Assembly (NCBI GenBank): GCA_016936535.1
Contig: JAFGXP010000029.1
Span: 1 to 37,228, forward strand
Direction: 5' to 3'
DNA length: 37,228 nt
DNA from: Thiotrichales bacterium
Lineage (GTDB): Bacteria > Pseudomonadota > Gammaproteobacteria > Thiomicrospirales > Thiomicrospiraceae
The first letter of the stretch is position 1. Each line of letters starts with the position of its first letter. The translations under genes were made by a program, and so were the position numbers. Below the pieces are notes generated by a model, which was given only the letters and a program-made list of their open reading frames with translations, was not told the DNA's origin and did no database searches. This document shows, piece by piece, positions 24,736 to 32,800 of this stretch.

Positions 24736-25656
24736 CTAAAAACCGGCCATGGTTTTGAGGTAGGCACTGGCGCTCAACGCCAAGGCCTCTAGGTCATACC
24801 CACCCTCTAATACCGAAAGCACCGGCGGATTGCCAAGATTAGGCAATTCTGTCAGTAAAGCCTGCGCCCAAAGCGCAAAATCTTGTTCATGTAAATTCAG
24901 CTGTGCCAAAGGATCTGCACGATGTGCATCGAACCCGGCAGAAATCAAAATCAACTCGGGCATAAAAGACCGCAAAGCCGGCCAAGCGTGTAGCTGCCAA
25001 GCATTCAAAAAACCTTCCCCATCGCAGCCCGCCTCCAACGGCAATTTGACAATATTCTGGGTGGGCGCTTGGTCATTTGGAAAAGGGAAAATCCCACGTT
25101 GATAGCTGGAGATAAATTGTACCCGCGGTTCTTGCTCAGCATAGGTTTCGGTACCGTTGCCGTGATGAACATCAAAATCCAGAATCGCCACTCGTCTTAA
25201 GCCATACTCCGCCAAAGCATAGGCCGCGCCTACCGCGATACTGTTAAACAGACAAAAACCCATTGGGCGGTGAACTTCGGCATGGTGCCCAGGCGGGCGC
25301 ACATTGCAAAAGACCCCGCTGACCCTTTTCTGCAGTAAGGCATCAATACCATGCAACACCGCACCGCAGGCATGCAATGCCGCCGATATCGAATCGGGGC
25401 CAAGCGCAGTATCTTCATCAATTTGGACACGCCCACTGCTGGGTTGATTGCGCGCTAAAACTGTCCAATAATGCGCACTATGCACCCGTAACACATCGTC
25501 TTGCGTAGCGGGTTTGGCCTGCTCAATCCACATAAAATCGAGCAATCTTTGGCTAATCAAACGGTCTTCAATCGCACTGATACGCTGCGCATTTTCAGGA
25601 TGCCCCCAGCCATTGTCATGCTTTTTACACTCTGGGTGACTAAGATAGAGAAACAT
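24736..25656 (-). CDS. Histone deacetylase / acetylpolyamine amidohydrolase family enzyme
   Basis: A 306-residue zinc hydrolase of the arginase/deacetylase fold, cytoplasmic. Visible hallmarks are GHPENAQR (18-25), VRPPGHHAE (119-127, with the His pair 124-125), ILDFDVHHGNGT (158-169, zinc ligands D162 and H164), SAGFDAHRADPL (239-250, zinc ligand D243) and LEGGYD near the end. It removes acetyl or other acyl groups from lysines or small amines; bacterial substrates are mostly unknown. The ATG at 25656 has AAGGTGAG upstream. It is divergent from an acetyltransferase fusion with only 29 bases between start codons, which suggests linked control and perhaps opposing activities. Confidence 0.93.
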   Translation of the reverse strand: MFLYLSHPECKKHDNGWGHPENAQRISAIEDRLISQRLLDFMWIEQAKPATQDDVLRVHSAHYWTVLARNQPSSGRVQIDEDTALGPDSISAALHACGAVLHGIDALLQKRVSGVFCNVRPPGHHAEVHRPMGFCLFNSIAVGAAYALAEYGLRRVAILDFDVHHGNGTETYAEQEPRVQFISSYQRGIFPFPNDQAPTQNIVKLPLEAGCDGEGFLNAWQLHAWPALRSFMPELILISAGFDAHRADPLAQLNLHEQDFALWAQALLTELPNLGNPPVLSVLEGGYDLEALALSASAYLKTMAGF

Positions 25657-25685
25657 GACTCACCTTTTCATTAGGAATTAAATCA

Positions 25686-28361
25686 ATGCAAACCCATTAC
25701 CTTTCGGCTCTGTTCAATCCGCGTTCCGTGGCCGTGTTTGGTGCCAGCAATCGGCCAGAATCGGTTGGCGGAACGGCTTTTCACAATCTGCTGACAGCAG
25801 GCTTTCAGGGCCAAATTTATGCCATCAATCCTAAGCACAGCACGGTACAAGGTCAAGCCTGTTATGCCTCTCTCCAGGACATTCCCGCTCCTATTGACCT
25901 TGCTTTGATTGCCACGCCCGCCAGCAGTATTTTGGCCATTCTTCAGGCGTGTGGGGAAGCTAAAATTCCGTTTGCCATCCTTCTCTCGGCAGGCTTTGAA
26001 AGCGAAGCCGGCAAAGCCCTGCAAAAACAGCTCCTGAAAACCGCTCAGCAACTTGGTATTCGCCTGCTTGGTCCAAATTGTTTGGGCATTCTGCGCCCTA
26101 AAATCGGCTTAAATGCCACCTTTAGTAAAAACCAAGCGCAAGCAGGAAACCTGGCTTTCGTGTCACAAAGCGGCGCACTCTGCACGGCGGTTTTAGATTG
26201 GGCCGAGAGCCAACAAATAGGCTTTTCACTGGTCGCTTCGACTGGCGATGCCGCCGATTTAGATTTTGGTGAAATACTCGATTACCTGGCCAGTGACGCC
26301 CAAACGCACAGCATTCTGCTGTACATCGAAGGCATTGCCAATGCCCGACGTTTTCTAAGCGGCTTACGCAAGGCCGCCCGCAACAAACCGGTAATTTTAT
26401 TAAAATCCGGACGACTTCCGGCCGGTCGCCAAGCCGCAATTTCACACACTGGGGCTTTGGTCGGTTCGGATGCCATTTTCAACGCCGCAATTGAGCGCGC
26501 TGGGGTAGTGCGCGCCAAAACCATTAGCCAGCTGTTTGCTGCGGCAAAAATATTGTCCTACGATTGGCCGATTAAACCGCAACGCCTGGTGATTATTACC
26601 AATGGCGGTGGGCCAGGGGTGATGGCCACCGACTTGGCGGCTGAACTCGGCTTAGAAATGCCAAAACTCAGTGCAGAGACCCTCACTGCACTCAATCAGG
26701 TTTTACCCGCCCACTGGTCACAAAACAATCCGGTTGATATTTTGGGCGATGCAACCGCAGAACGTTATCGTCAAGTCCTGGAAATCTGCCTAGCCGATTC
26801 GCAAACCGATGCCGTTTTAGTTTTGCTTACCCCGCAGGCCATGACCGATCCCTTGGCGATTGCCGAGGCGTTAATTCATTTAAAAACCCAACAAAAAAGC
26901 CGTAAACCCCTCTTAACTGCTTGGCTTGGTGACAGCTTGGTTGGGCCGGCGCGCCTCGCATTTAACCAAGCACACCTGCCGACTTTCCGTACGCCAGAAG
27001 CCGCAATCGAAGCACTCTATTTTCTTAGCCAATACCATCGCAACCAGGCTTTATTGCAGCAAATTCCCCAGCCTAACCTGAATGCACAAGGCGATGTGCC
27101 GGTGGCCCGACAAATCATACAAAACGCACTGCATCAAGGCCGTACCCTGCTCAATACTCTAGAAACTAAAGCCATACTCAAGGCGTTCCACATTCCCGTC
27201 ACACCAGCTATGCTTGCACATTCTGCCAATGAAGCGCTGGTGGCCGCAGAAAACCTTGGCTTTCCCGTGGTGATGAAAGTGGCTTCTGACCAGATTACCC
27301 ATAAATCGGATATCGGTGGCGTTATGCTCAATCTGCGCAATGCCCAAGACCTGCAGCGCGCCTACCGAGAAATGCAACACAAGGTGCAAACGCACTTGCC
27401 CGAAATGCACACCTTGAGCGTAAGCATAGAACCGATGCTAGAACTGACACAAGCGCGCGAACTACTAATTGGCGTCAGTCGCGATCCGGTATTTGGTCCA
27501 GCCATTACCTTTGGTGCCGGCGGCACAATGGTTGAAATCCTTAAAGACAGCAGCAGCGCTCTGCCCCCTTTAAACACCTTTATTGCCAAACGAATGATTG
27601 CCGCGACTAAGGTCAGTAAGATGCTTGGCGCTTACCGTCATCTCCTTCCAGTGTGCGAAGAACACTTAATCGACGTTTTAGTGAATCTGTCACAGATGGT
27701 CAGTGAACTGCCGGAGATTCTCGAGCTCGACCTTAACCCCCTATTGGCCAATGCCGAGCAGATTATCGCGGTCGATGCACGCATCCGCGTCGGCCGAGTC
27801 GTACCCGGAACCGCTCCCTATGCCCATATGGCCATTCATCCTTACCCATTGCATTTGGAAAAACGCCTGACCACGGCTTCCGGTTTAGAAATTTGTCTTC
27901 GCCCCATTCGCGCTGAAGATGCCAAAATGGAGCGCGAATTTGTCGAGCATCTGTCTGAAGAAACGAAGTTTTTACGCTTTATGCAAAGCGTAAAATCCCT
28001 CAGCCAAGAGATGCTGGTACGCTTTACCCAATTGGATTATGACCAAGAAATGGCGTTTATCGCCTATTGTGAAGACGCCGATGGACCGAAAGAACTTGGT
28101 GTGACCCGCTACAGCATCAACCCAGACGGCCAGAGTGCGGAATTTGCACTGGTCGTGCGCGATGATGTCCAACACCAAGGCATTGGCTCGCTGTTGCTCG
28201 AATCCCTAATCGAGCACGCTCGTCGTAGAGGACTCAAAACGCTCAACGGCGAAGTGCTCAAACAAAATCACAGCATGCTCGCCCTCGCCGACCAATTTGG
28301 CTTTAACCGCAGCCCGTGCAGTGAAGACCCCGGCCTCGTACTCATAGAGAAAAAACTTTAA
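25686..28361 (+). CDS. NDP-forming acyl-CoA synthetase / GNAT acetyltransferase fusion (Pat-like)
   Basis: An 891-residue cytoplasmic protein. Order: CoA-binding domain (about 7-100, GASNRPESVGG), two succinyl-CoA-ligase-like domains (about 140-290 and 300-430), an ATP-grasp domain (about 480-700, with THKSDIGGV), and a C-terminal GNAT domain (about 725-891) with acetyl-CoA-binding QHQGIGSLLLESL. This is the layout of protein lysine acetyltransferases of the Pat/PatZ type. His254 in SHTGALVG corresponds in position to the catalytic phosphohistidine of ADP-forming acetyl-CoA synthetases, so synthetase activity may be intact. The start ATG has AGGA twelve bases upstream. Pat-type enzymes acetylate acyl-CoA synthetases and regulators. 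No terminator is visible before the convergent aas gene. Confidence 0.9.
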   Translation: MQTHYLSALFNPRSVAVFGASNRPESVGGTAFHNLLTAGFQGQIYAINPKHSTVQGQACYASLQDIPAPIDLALIATPASSILAILQACGEAKIPFAILLSAGFESEAGKALQKQLLKTAQQLGIRLLGPNCLGILRPKIGLNATFSKNQAQAGNLAFVSQSGALCTAVLDWAESQQIGFSLVASTGDAADLDFGEILDYLASDAQTHSILLYIEGIANARRFLSGLRKAARNKPVILLKSGRLPAGRQAAISHTGALVGSDAIFNAAIERAGVVRAKTISQLFAAAKILSYDWPIKPQRLVIITNGGGPGVMATDLAAELGLEMPKLSAETLTALNQVLPAHWSQNNPVDILGDATAERYRQVLEICLADSQTDAVLVLLTPQAMTDPLAIAEALIHLKTQQKSRKPLLTAWLGDSLVGPARLAFNQAHLPTFRTPEAAIEALYFLSQYHRNQALLQQIPQPNLNAQGDVPVARQIIQNALHQGRTLLNTLETKAILKAFHIPVTPAMLAHSANEALVAAENLGFPVVMKVASDQITHKSDIGGVMLNLRNAQDLQRAYREMQHKVQTHLPEMHTLSVSIEPMLELTQARELLIGVSRDPVFGPAITFGAGGTMVEILKDSSSALPPLNTFIAKRMIAATKVSKMLGAYRHLLPVCEEHLIDVLVNLSQMVSELPEILELDLNPLLANAEQIIAVDARIRVGRVVPGTAPYAHMAIHPYPLHLEKRLTTASGLEICLRPIRAEDAKMEREFVEHLSEETKFLRFMQSVKSLSQEMLVRFTQLDYDQEMAFIAYCEDADGPKELGVTRYSINPDGQSAEFALVVRDDVQHQGIGSLLLESLIEHARRRGLKTLNGEVLKQNHSMLALADQFGFNRSPCSEDPGLVLIEKKL

Positions 28362-28370
28362 TCTCTTCCT

Positions 28371-30542
28371 TCAAGGCGTATTCAGCAGTTGTTGTTCAAC
28401 CAGCTGCTGTACTGCAGGGTAGTTGATTTTACCGGTGCCGAGAATCGGAACCTGTTCGACCAGAAGCACCGTTTTTGGAATCATCAACTCGGATAGGCCG
28501 CGCGCTTTGGCGGCATCGAGTACGGTTTTACGACTCAAAGAGGGATCATCGGTTACCAGCACTAATTGTTCACCTTTTCGTTTATCAACCGTGGCCACAA
28601 CGGCATGGTGACCGTCCGGACTGGCTTGATGAATGTAAGCTTCAACAGCGGTGAGCGAGACCATCTCGCCGCCCAATTTGGCAAAACGTTTCACACGACC
28701 TTTAATCCAAACAAAACCGTCTGAATCTACCTCAACAATGTCTCCGGTGTCGTGCCAGCCATCCACCGGCGGTTGCAGTACGCCAGGCGCATCCGCTAAC
28801 AAGTAACCTAGCATAATATTGGGTCCTTTAACCCATAAGCGCCCGCCTTCATGGATGCCCGGAATAGGTTCAATTCGGTGCTCAACCATCGGAACAAACA
28901 GGCCAACTGACCCGTGTTTAAAAGCCGTAGGCAAATTGACACTGAGCACGGGCGTCGCTTCGGTAACGCCATAACCTTCAAAAATCGGTTGGTGAAATTT
29001 TTCGGCATAGAGCTGGCGCGTTTCTGGGCGTAACCGTTCGGCTCCGGCCACCAGAGCACGCATGCTGTAAAAGTCGTAGGGATGGGCTTTACGGGCATAG
29101 CCGTTAAAAAAAGTATCGGTACCGAAAATAAGGTGTGCATTCTTTTGATATGCCATTTCGGGCACCTGCTGATAGTGAACCGGCGATGGGTAAAAATAAA
29201 CGCGTGCGCCCTTTAAGATAGGCCAGAGCATTCCGGCCGTGAGGCCAAAACAGTGAAAGGTTGGCAAGGCATTAAACAGTTGTTCATTGGGCAAAAGATT
29301 GAGCATGGCGCTGATTTGTTCAAGATTACTGATCAGGTTCTGGTGGGAAAGAACCACACCTTTGGGGGTACCTTCTGAACCGGAAGTGAACAAGATTACG
29401 GCTTCTGTATCCGGATTGACCTTCGCACCGGGTAGCCGTTTAGGCGAGCGCAGTAGTCCGCTCAATTTGGCGCGAAATCCAATGGTTTGTCGAACGTCCT
29501 CCAACAAAATAAACCGCACTTCTCCTGAAAGACTTTGCACCAGTTCATGCAAATCAAAAGCGTCAATAAAACGCTGTGACGTAATGATGGTTTTGAGCTC
29601 GGCAGTTTGGCAGGCTGAACGAATGGCTTGGATGCCGGCCGTAAAGTTGATCATCGCAGGAACATAGCCGTAGGCTTGCAATGCAAAAAAACTGGCCGGC
29701 ATGCCACTGACATTTGGCAACATCAAGCCGACCCGTTTTTCATCACCCAGTTTTTTCGAGAGCGCTTTGCCTAAAATATTGGCGGCCAAAACCAGTTTTT
29801 TCAGTGACAGCGTCTGTTGGTTGATGTCTTCTATACACAAAGCTTTGGCGTGGTATTTGGTTTTGGCCTGCAGCAACGCCTGATGCAACGATTGGCGTTG
29901 AATCGTACCAAGATAAGCGGCCTCACGCATACGGGAAGCGACCTGCTCGGTCAGCAAACGATGCCGATCATGCCCCTTGCCAAGCGATGGCACATTGAGC
30001 GGACGAGGGGGCGCAAGTGTTAAGGTGATTTTAGGAAACCAAAAGGGTTTGATAAACGCGAAGCGGCTGCCGTCCAAATAAGAAAAACGGCTCAAAAGTG
30101 CCCCATCAATGTGCACAGCTAAAATCTGCGCACCGCTTTTGGCAGCGACCATACCGGTTCCATCGTAAAGCTTCATCATGGCACCGGTGGTGGTAATGCG
30201 CCCTTCTGGAAAAATCATGCATTGTTGGCCTGAGCGCAATGCCTCAACCATGTGTTTGGCAGCATAAGGACTGTGCATGTCCACCGCCAAAAAACGGCTC
30301 ATGCCTAAAATCCATCGCTCATGCCATTTTTGAGTGTGCCCCTTATCAACCATAAAGGTGGTTTCACCCGGAATAAACAGATCCAGCAGCGGGCCATCCA
30401 ACAACGAAACATGATTTGCAATAATCAATAAAGGCTGAGTTCGGTCCAGAGCATGATAATGCTCCAACCCTTTCACTTCGACCCGATACAACCATTTAAA
30501 TAGCCATTTCGCCAGAGGCTTTATTACCCACTTCATTTTCAT
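28371..30542 (-). CDS. aas: Bifunctional 2-acylglycerophosphoethanolamine acyltransferase / acyl-ACP synthetase
   Basis: A 723-residue inner-membrane enzyme that re-acylates lysophospholipids using fatty acid activated on acyl carrier protein. The N-terminal PlsC-type domain (about 1-200) has the catalytic NHVSLLDG (H44...D49) and FPEGRIT. The C-terminal AMP-forming domain (about 215-720) has ILFTSGSEGTPKGVVLSH (about 380-397), FEGYGVTEATPV, GWHDTGDIV and the C-terminal Lys motif GTGKINY. E. coli Aas has 719 residues. It lies 15 bases after lplT, giving the standard lplT-aas operon, which imports and repairs lysophosphatidylethanolamine. Confidence 0.93.
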   Translation of the reverse strand: MKMKWVIKPLAKWLFKWLYRVEVKGLEHYHALDRTQPLLIIANHVSLLDGPLLDLFIPGETTFMVDKGHTQKWHERWILGMSRFLAVDMHSPYAAKHMVEALRSGQQCMIFPEGRITTTGAMMKLYDGTGMVAAKSGAQILAVHIDGALLSRFSYLDGSRFAFIKPFWFPKITLTLAPPRPLNVPSLGKGHDRHRLLTEQVASRMREAAYLGTIQRQSLHQALLQAKTKYHAKALCIEDINQQTLSLKKLVLAANILGKALSKKLGDEKRVGLMLPNVSGMPASFFALQAYGYVPAMINFTAGIQAIRSACQTAELKTIITSQRFIDAFDLHELVQSLSGEVRFILLEDVRQTIGFRAKLSGLLRSPKRLPGAKVNPDTEAVILFTSGSEGTPKGVVLSHQNLISNLEQISAMLNLLPNEQLFNALPTFHCFGLTAGMLWPILKGARVYFYPSPVHYQQVPEMAYQKNAHLIFGTDTFFNGYARKAHPYDFYSMRALVAGAERLRPETRQLYAEKFHQPIFEGYGVTEATPVLSVNLPTAFKHGSVGLFVPMVEHRIEPIPGIHEGGRLWVKGPNIMLGYLLADAPGVLQPPVDGWHDTGDIVEVDSDGFVWIKGRVKRFAKLGGEMVSLTAVEAYIHQASPDGHHAVVATVDKRKGEQLVLVTDDPSLSRKTVLDAAKARGLSELMIPKTVLLVEQVPILGTGKINYPAVQQLVEQQLLNTP

Positions 30543-30557
30543 CTTCCTAATCGAGCA

Positions 30558-31832
30558 TTACGCTATTGACAACAGACGCCTCCAAAACAGCGCCATCACC
30601 AGTAAATTCAACGCTGCCAACAGCAGCAGCAAACTCAGCAAGGATAAGCCAAGCGCCAAGCCAAGCATAATCAAAATTGACGATAGCACCATCAAAGTCG
30701 CATTCAAAAGGTTATTAACCGCCAACATTTGGCCACGTTCTCCGGAGGGTGTAGCGGTTTGCATCAAAGTATAGAGCGGCACAATGTAAGCGCCACCAAA
30801 TCCCGCCATCAATAGAAAACAGAAGCTAAGGGCCCAACCCGAAAATTGGCTCAAAAAAGCACTCAATGTTTGCAAACCGGCGGTGTCGGTTGGACTGATC
30901 AGACTAATAAGCGCCACGGCAGCGGCCAAACTCAGGCCCATTAGCAACAAAAGCCAAGGATGCGCACGCAAATGCACCTGCGCTCGAAAAACGCGCGCAC
31001 TTAACGCCGAGCCTAGCGCAATACCAATCGAAAACAGTGTTAAAAACCAGACCGCAACCTGATCATCTGCACCCAACTGATATTTCACCAAGGTGGGAAT
31101 TTGACTCAAAATAACCGCCCCAAAAAACCAAAACCAAGAGATGCCCAATAGAGCAAAAAACGCCAACCGATGTCCTTGGGCTTGCTGTACCAGCAACCAG
31201 GTGTTGCCTAAAAATCGAACTGGACGGGCGCTCCCCGGATGTGCTCCCATAGGTCCTAAACTCAAACTGGCCCAATACCCAATTATCGCCACCAACAGTA
31301 CCGCAAGACCGACCCAATAGCTCCCTTGCATCAACATCACGCCAATCCCACCCAAAATCGTTCCCAGTAAAATGGCGATAAAGGTCGAACCGCTAAACAG
31401 TGCATTACCCTGAACCAGCTTTGGGGACGGTAAAATCTCTGGCAAAAAAGCATATTTAATCGGCCCAAACAGTGCCGATTGCGCCCCCATTAAGAAAAGG
31501 GTAAACAACAACAGTTCAAGCGCCTGTTGAATCAGCGCCACCGCGCCCAGCAACATAATCCCGATTTCTGCCAGCTTCAGTTTGCGAATCAACCAGCGCT
31601 TGTCATAGGCATCCGCCAACTGCCCCGCTAAAGGCGAAAACAGCATAAACGGTAAAATAAAGAGTCCCGCCGCCAGAGTGACCAACAGCCCCGCCTGTTC
31701 AGCATCTTGGCTCAATTTAAACGTGATCAAAATCACCAAGGCATTTTTAAACAAATTGTCGTTAAAAGCGCCTAAAAATTGCACGGCAAAAAAGGGTTTA
31801 AAGGCGCAAACCCGCCAGATTGATTCCTTCAT
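30558..31832 (-). CDS. lplT: Lysophospholipid transporter, MFS family
   Basis: A 424-residue polytopic inner-membrane protein with about 12 hydrophobic segments. N-terminal FLGAFNDNLFKNALVILITF is typical of LplT, followed by LAGQLADAYDKRWLIRKLKL and a FGPIKYAFLPE segment. LplT flips lysophosphatidylethanolamine from the periplasmic side inward for Aas to re-acylate. It is the first gene of lplT-aas and lies 140 bases after the tetR stop on the same strand, with a plausible promoter of its own in the gap. LplT and Aas are fused in some bacteria but separate here. Confidence 0.9.
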   Translation of the reverse strand: MKESIWRVCAFKPFFAVQFLGAFNDNLFKNALVILITFKLSQDAEQAGLLVTLAAGLFILPFMLFSPLAGQLADAYDKRWLIRKLKLAEIGIMLLGAVALIQQALELLLFTLFLMGAQSALFGPIKYAFLPEILPSPKLVQGNALFSGSTFIAILLGTILGGIGVMLMQGSYWVGLAVLLVAIIGYWASLSLGPMGAHPGSARPVRFLGNTWLLVQQAQGHRLAFFALLGISWFWFFGAVILSQIPTLVKYQLGADDQVAVWFLTLFSIGIALGSALSARVFRAQVHLRAHPWLLLLMGLSLAAAVALISLISPTDTAGLQTLSAFLSQFSGWALSFCFLLMAGFGGAYIVPLYTLMQTATPSGERGQMLAVNNLLNATLMVLSSILIMLGLALGLSLLSLLLLLAALNLLVMALFWRRLLSIA

Positions 31833-31843
31833 AGAGTGCCCTT

Positions 31844-31860
31844 TGGTTCAAGGAGAACCA
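31844..31860 (-). promoter_or_regulatory. Hairpin in the lplT leader
   Basis: On the minus strand TGGTTC pairs with GAACCA around a TCCTT loop (31860-31855 and 31849-31844), directly before the AAAGGG that serves as lplT Shine-Dalgarno. It could be an operator or influence ribosome access. It is short and may be chance. Confidence 0.25.
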
Positions 31861-31889
31861 CTGATCGGATGAAAACCCCTCGGTTACAA

Positions 31890-31917
31890 ATTCTACAAAA
31901 GCCCGAACCTTAGCCAA
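31890..31917 (-). promoter_or_regulatory. Putative lplT-aas promoter
   Basis: On the minus strand TTGGCT (31917-31912) and TAGAAT (31895-31890) are separated by 16 bases. Transcription would begin near 31883, about 50 bases before the lplT ATG. This would let lplT-aas be expressed independently of the upstream tetR gene. Confidence 0.4.
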
Positions 31918-31972
31918 GAGAGGAGAAAGACGAGGATTTGAACATGGCCGACTTTCGTTAATAAAAAAGCCC

Positions 31973-32626
31973 TTAGTCTGCTTTTAAGCACCCTTTCAAA
32001 AAAAGCTGCACCGCTTGCTGCAGCGCAGCTTGCGTCTGATGCGGCTCAATCGTATGGTTAAATAGGCGGGGGTAGAAAAAAGGCCCTTTGACCATTTCAA
32101 TAAATTGGGCGGCGGCAAGGTAAGGGTCTTGCAGCTCAACCTTGCCTAATTGGCGCAGAGATTGCAGGTAATCCCCCAGAATGCGAATCGCAGTTTGCGG
32201 GCCATGTTGATAGAAAATACGCTGGATTTCACTCTGCTCGCTGTTATTTTCAGTCACCACCAAACGATAAATCGCAATGCCGTCAGGGCTGGAGGAGACC
32301 TCTTGCAGGCATTGCCCAAAATGGGTCAAATTTCGTGGCAAATCGCCTTGCCAAAAATGGGCTTGCTGAAACGGGGCAAAGAGCGCATCGGTTTTGAGTT
32401 TAAACACCGCTTCAAACAAACCCAGTTTATTACCAAAGTAGCGATACAAGGTATTTAAGGAACCACCGGCCTCCTTAACGATTTGATTAACATTCGTACC
32501 GGCATAACCTTGACTGAAAAAATGCACCTGTGCCACTTGCAACAATTTCTGTTGTCGCTCTAAACCCCGTTTGCTCACCGCCACTTGGCGTGGCTTGAGC
32601 ACAAATTGGTCTAAGATAGGCACCAT
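31973..32626 (-). CDS. TetR/AcrR family transcriptional repressor
   Basis: A 217-residue regulator. The N-terminal helix-turn-helix (about 22-68) reads KLLQVAQVHFFSQGYAGTNV, then NQIVKEAGGSLNTLYRYFGNK, the standard TetR pattern. The C-terminal ligand domain resembles the AefR-like type (VTENNSEQSEIQRIFYQHGP). The ATG at 32626 has CAGGAG upstream. It is divergent from an RND pump operon with 174 bases between start codons, where a shared 9-bp motif appears once near each gene in mirrored orientation. This strongly suggests it represses both itself and the pump, released by a small lipophilic ligand not readable from sequence. Confidence 0.92.
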   Translation of the reverse strand: MVPILDQFVLKPRQVAVSKRGLERQQKLLQVAQVHFFSQGYAGTNVNQIVKEAGGSLNTLYRYFGNKLGLFEAVFKLKTDALFAPFQQAHFWQGDLPRNLTHFGQCLQEVSSSPDGIAIYRLVVTENNSEQSEIQRIFYQHGPQTAIRILGDYLQSLRQLGKVELQDPYLAAAQFIEMVKGPFFYPRLFNHTIEPHQTQAALQQAVQLFLKGCLKAD

Positions 32627-32640
32627 AAATCTCCTGACAA

Positions 32641-32649
32641 ATAAGTAAG
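32641..32649 (-). promoter_or_regulatory. Candidate TetR operator, tetR side
   Basis: ATAAGTAAG lies just upstream of the tetR Shine-Dalgarno and about 20 bases downstream of the inferred tetR transcription start. The same motif, followed after three bases by TTC, recurs as its reverse complement at 32773-32781 on the pump side. Confidence 0.5.
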
Positions 32650-32676
32650 CGGTTCGACAAACACAACCGCCTGCAA

Positions 32677-32682
32677 ATTATA
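32677..32682 (-). promoter_or_regulatory. Putative tetR promoter -10
   Basis: A perfect TATAAT on the minus strand (32682-32677) lies 51 bases before the tetR ATG. No good -35 is seen at 16-18 bases. Start would be near 32670, placing the ATAAGTAAG motif in the early transcribed region. Confidence 0.35.
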
Positions 32683-32719
32683 GTGCAAAGTCATCAAATT
32701 CGATTTTATAAAAAATGTA

Positions 32720-32747
32720 GTGACAATTACACTTTTATCTTTAAAAT
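32720..32747 (+). promoter_or_regulatory. Promoter of the RND efflux operon
   Basis: GTGACA (32720-32725) and TAAAAT (32742-32747) each match consensus at five of six bases with a 16-base spacer. Transcription would start near 32754, and the CTTACTTAT operator half (32773) would lie about 20 bases downstream, suited to repression. Confidence 0.6.
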
Positions 32748-32772
32748 AAGTTTTCATCATGTAAATGAATTA

Positions 32773-32781
32773 CTTACTTAT
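32773..32781 (+). promoter_or_regulatory. Candidate TetR operator, pump side
   Basis: CTTACTTAT is the exact reverse complement of the motif at 32641-32649; with the next bases both read ATAAGTAAGnnnTTC on their respective strands. It sits between the inferred pump promoter and its ribosome site, mirroring the tetR side. Confidence 0.5.
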
Positions 32782-32800
32782 CTTTGAAGGCTGATTTCTA

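Noticed and set aside
31934-31943. GTTCAAATCC on the minus strand, like a tRNA T-loop, followed by a pyrimidine-rich stretch resembling a tRNA-Ser 3' end
   Set aside because: The flanking bases do not form a T stem, and no anticodon arm, D arm or CCA end fits. At most a decayed remnant.
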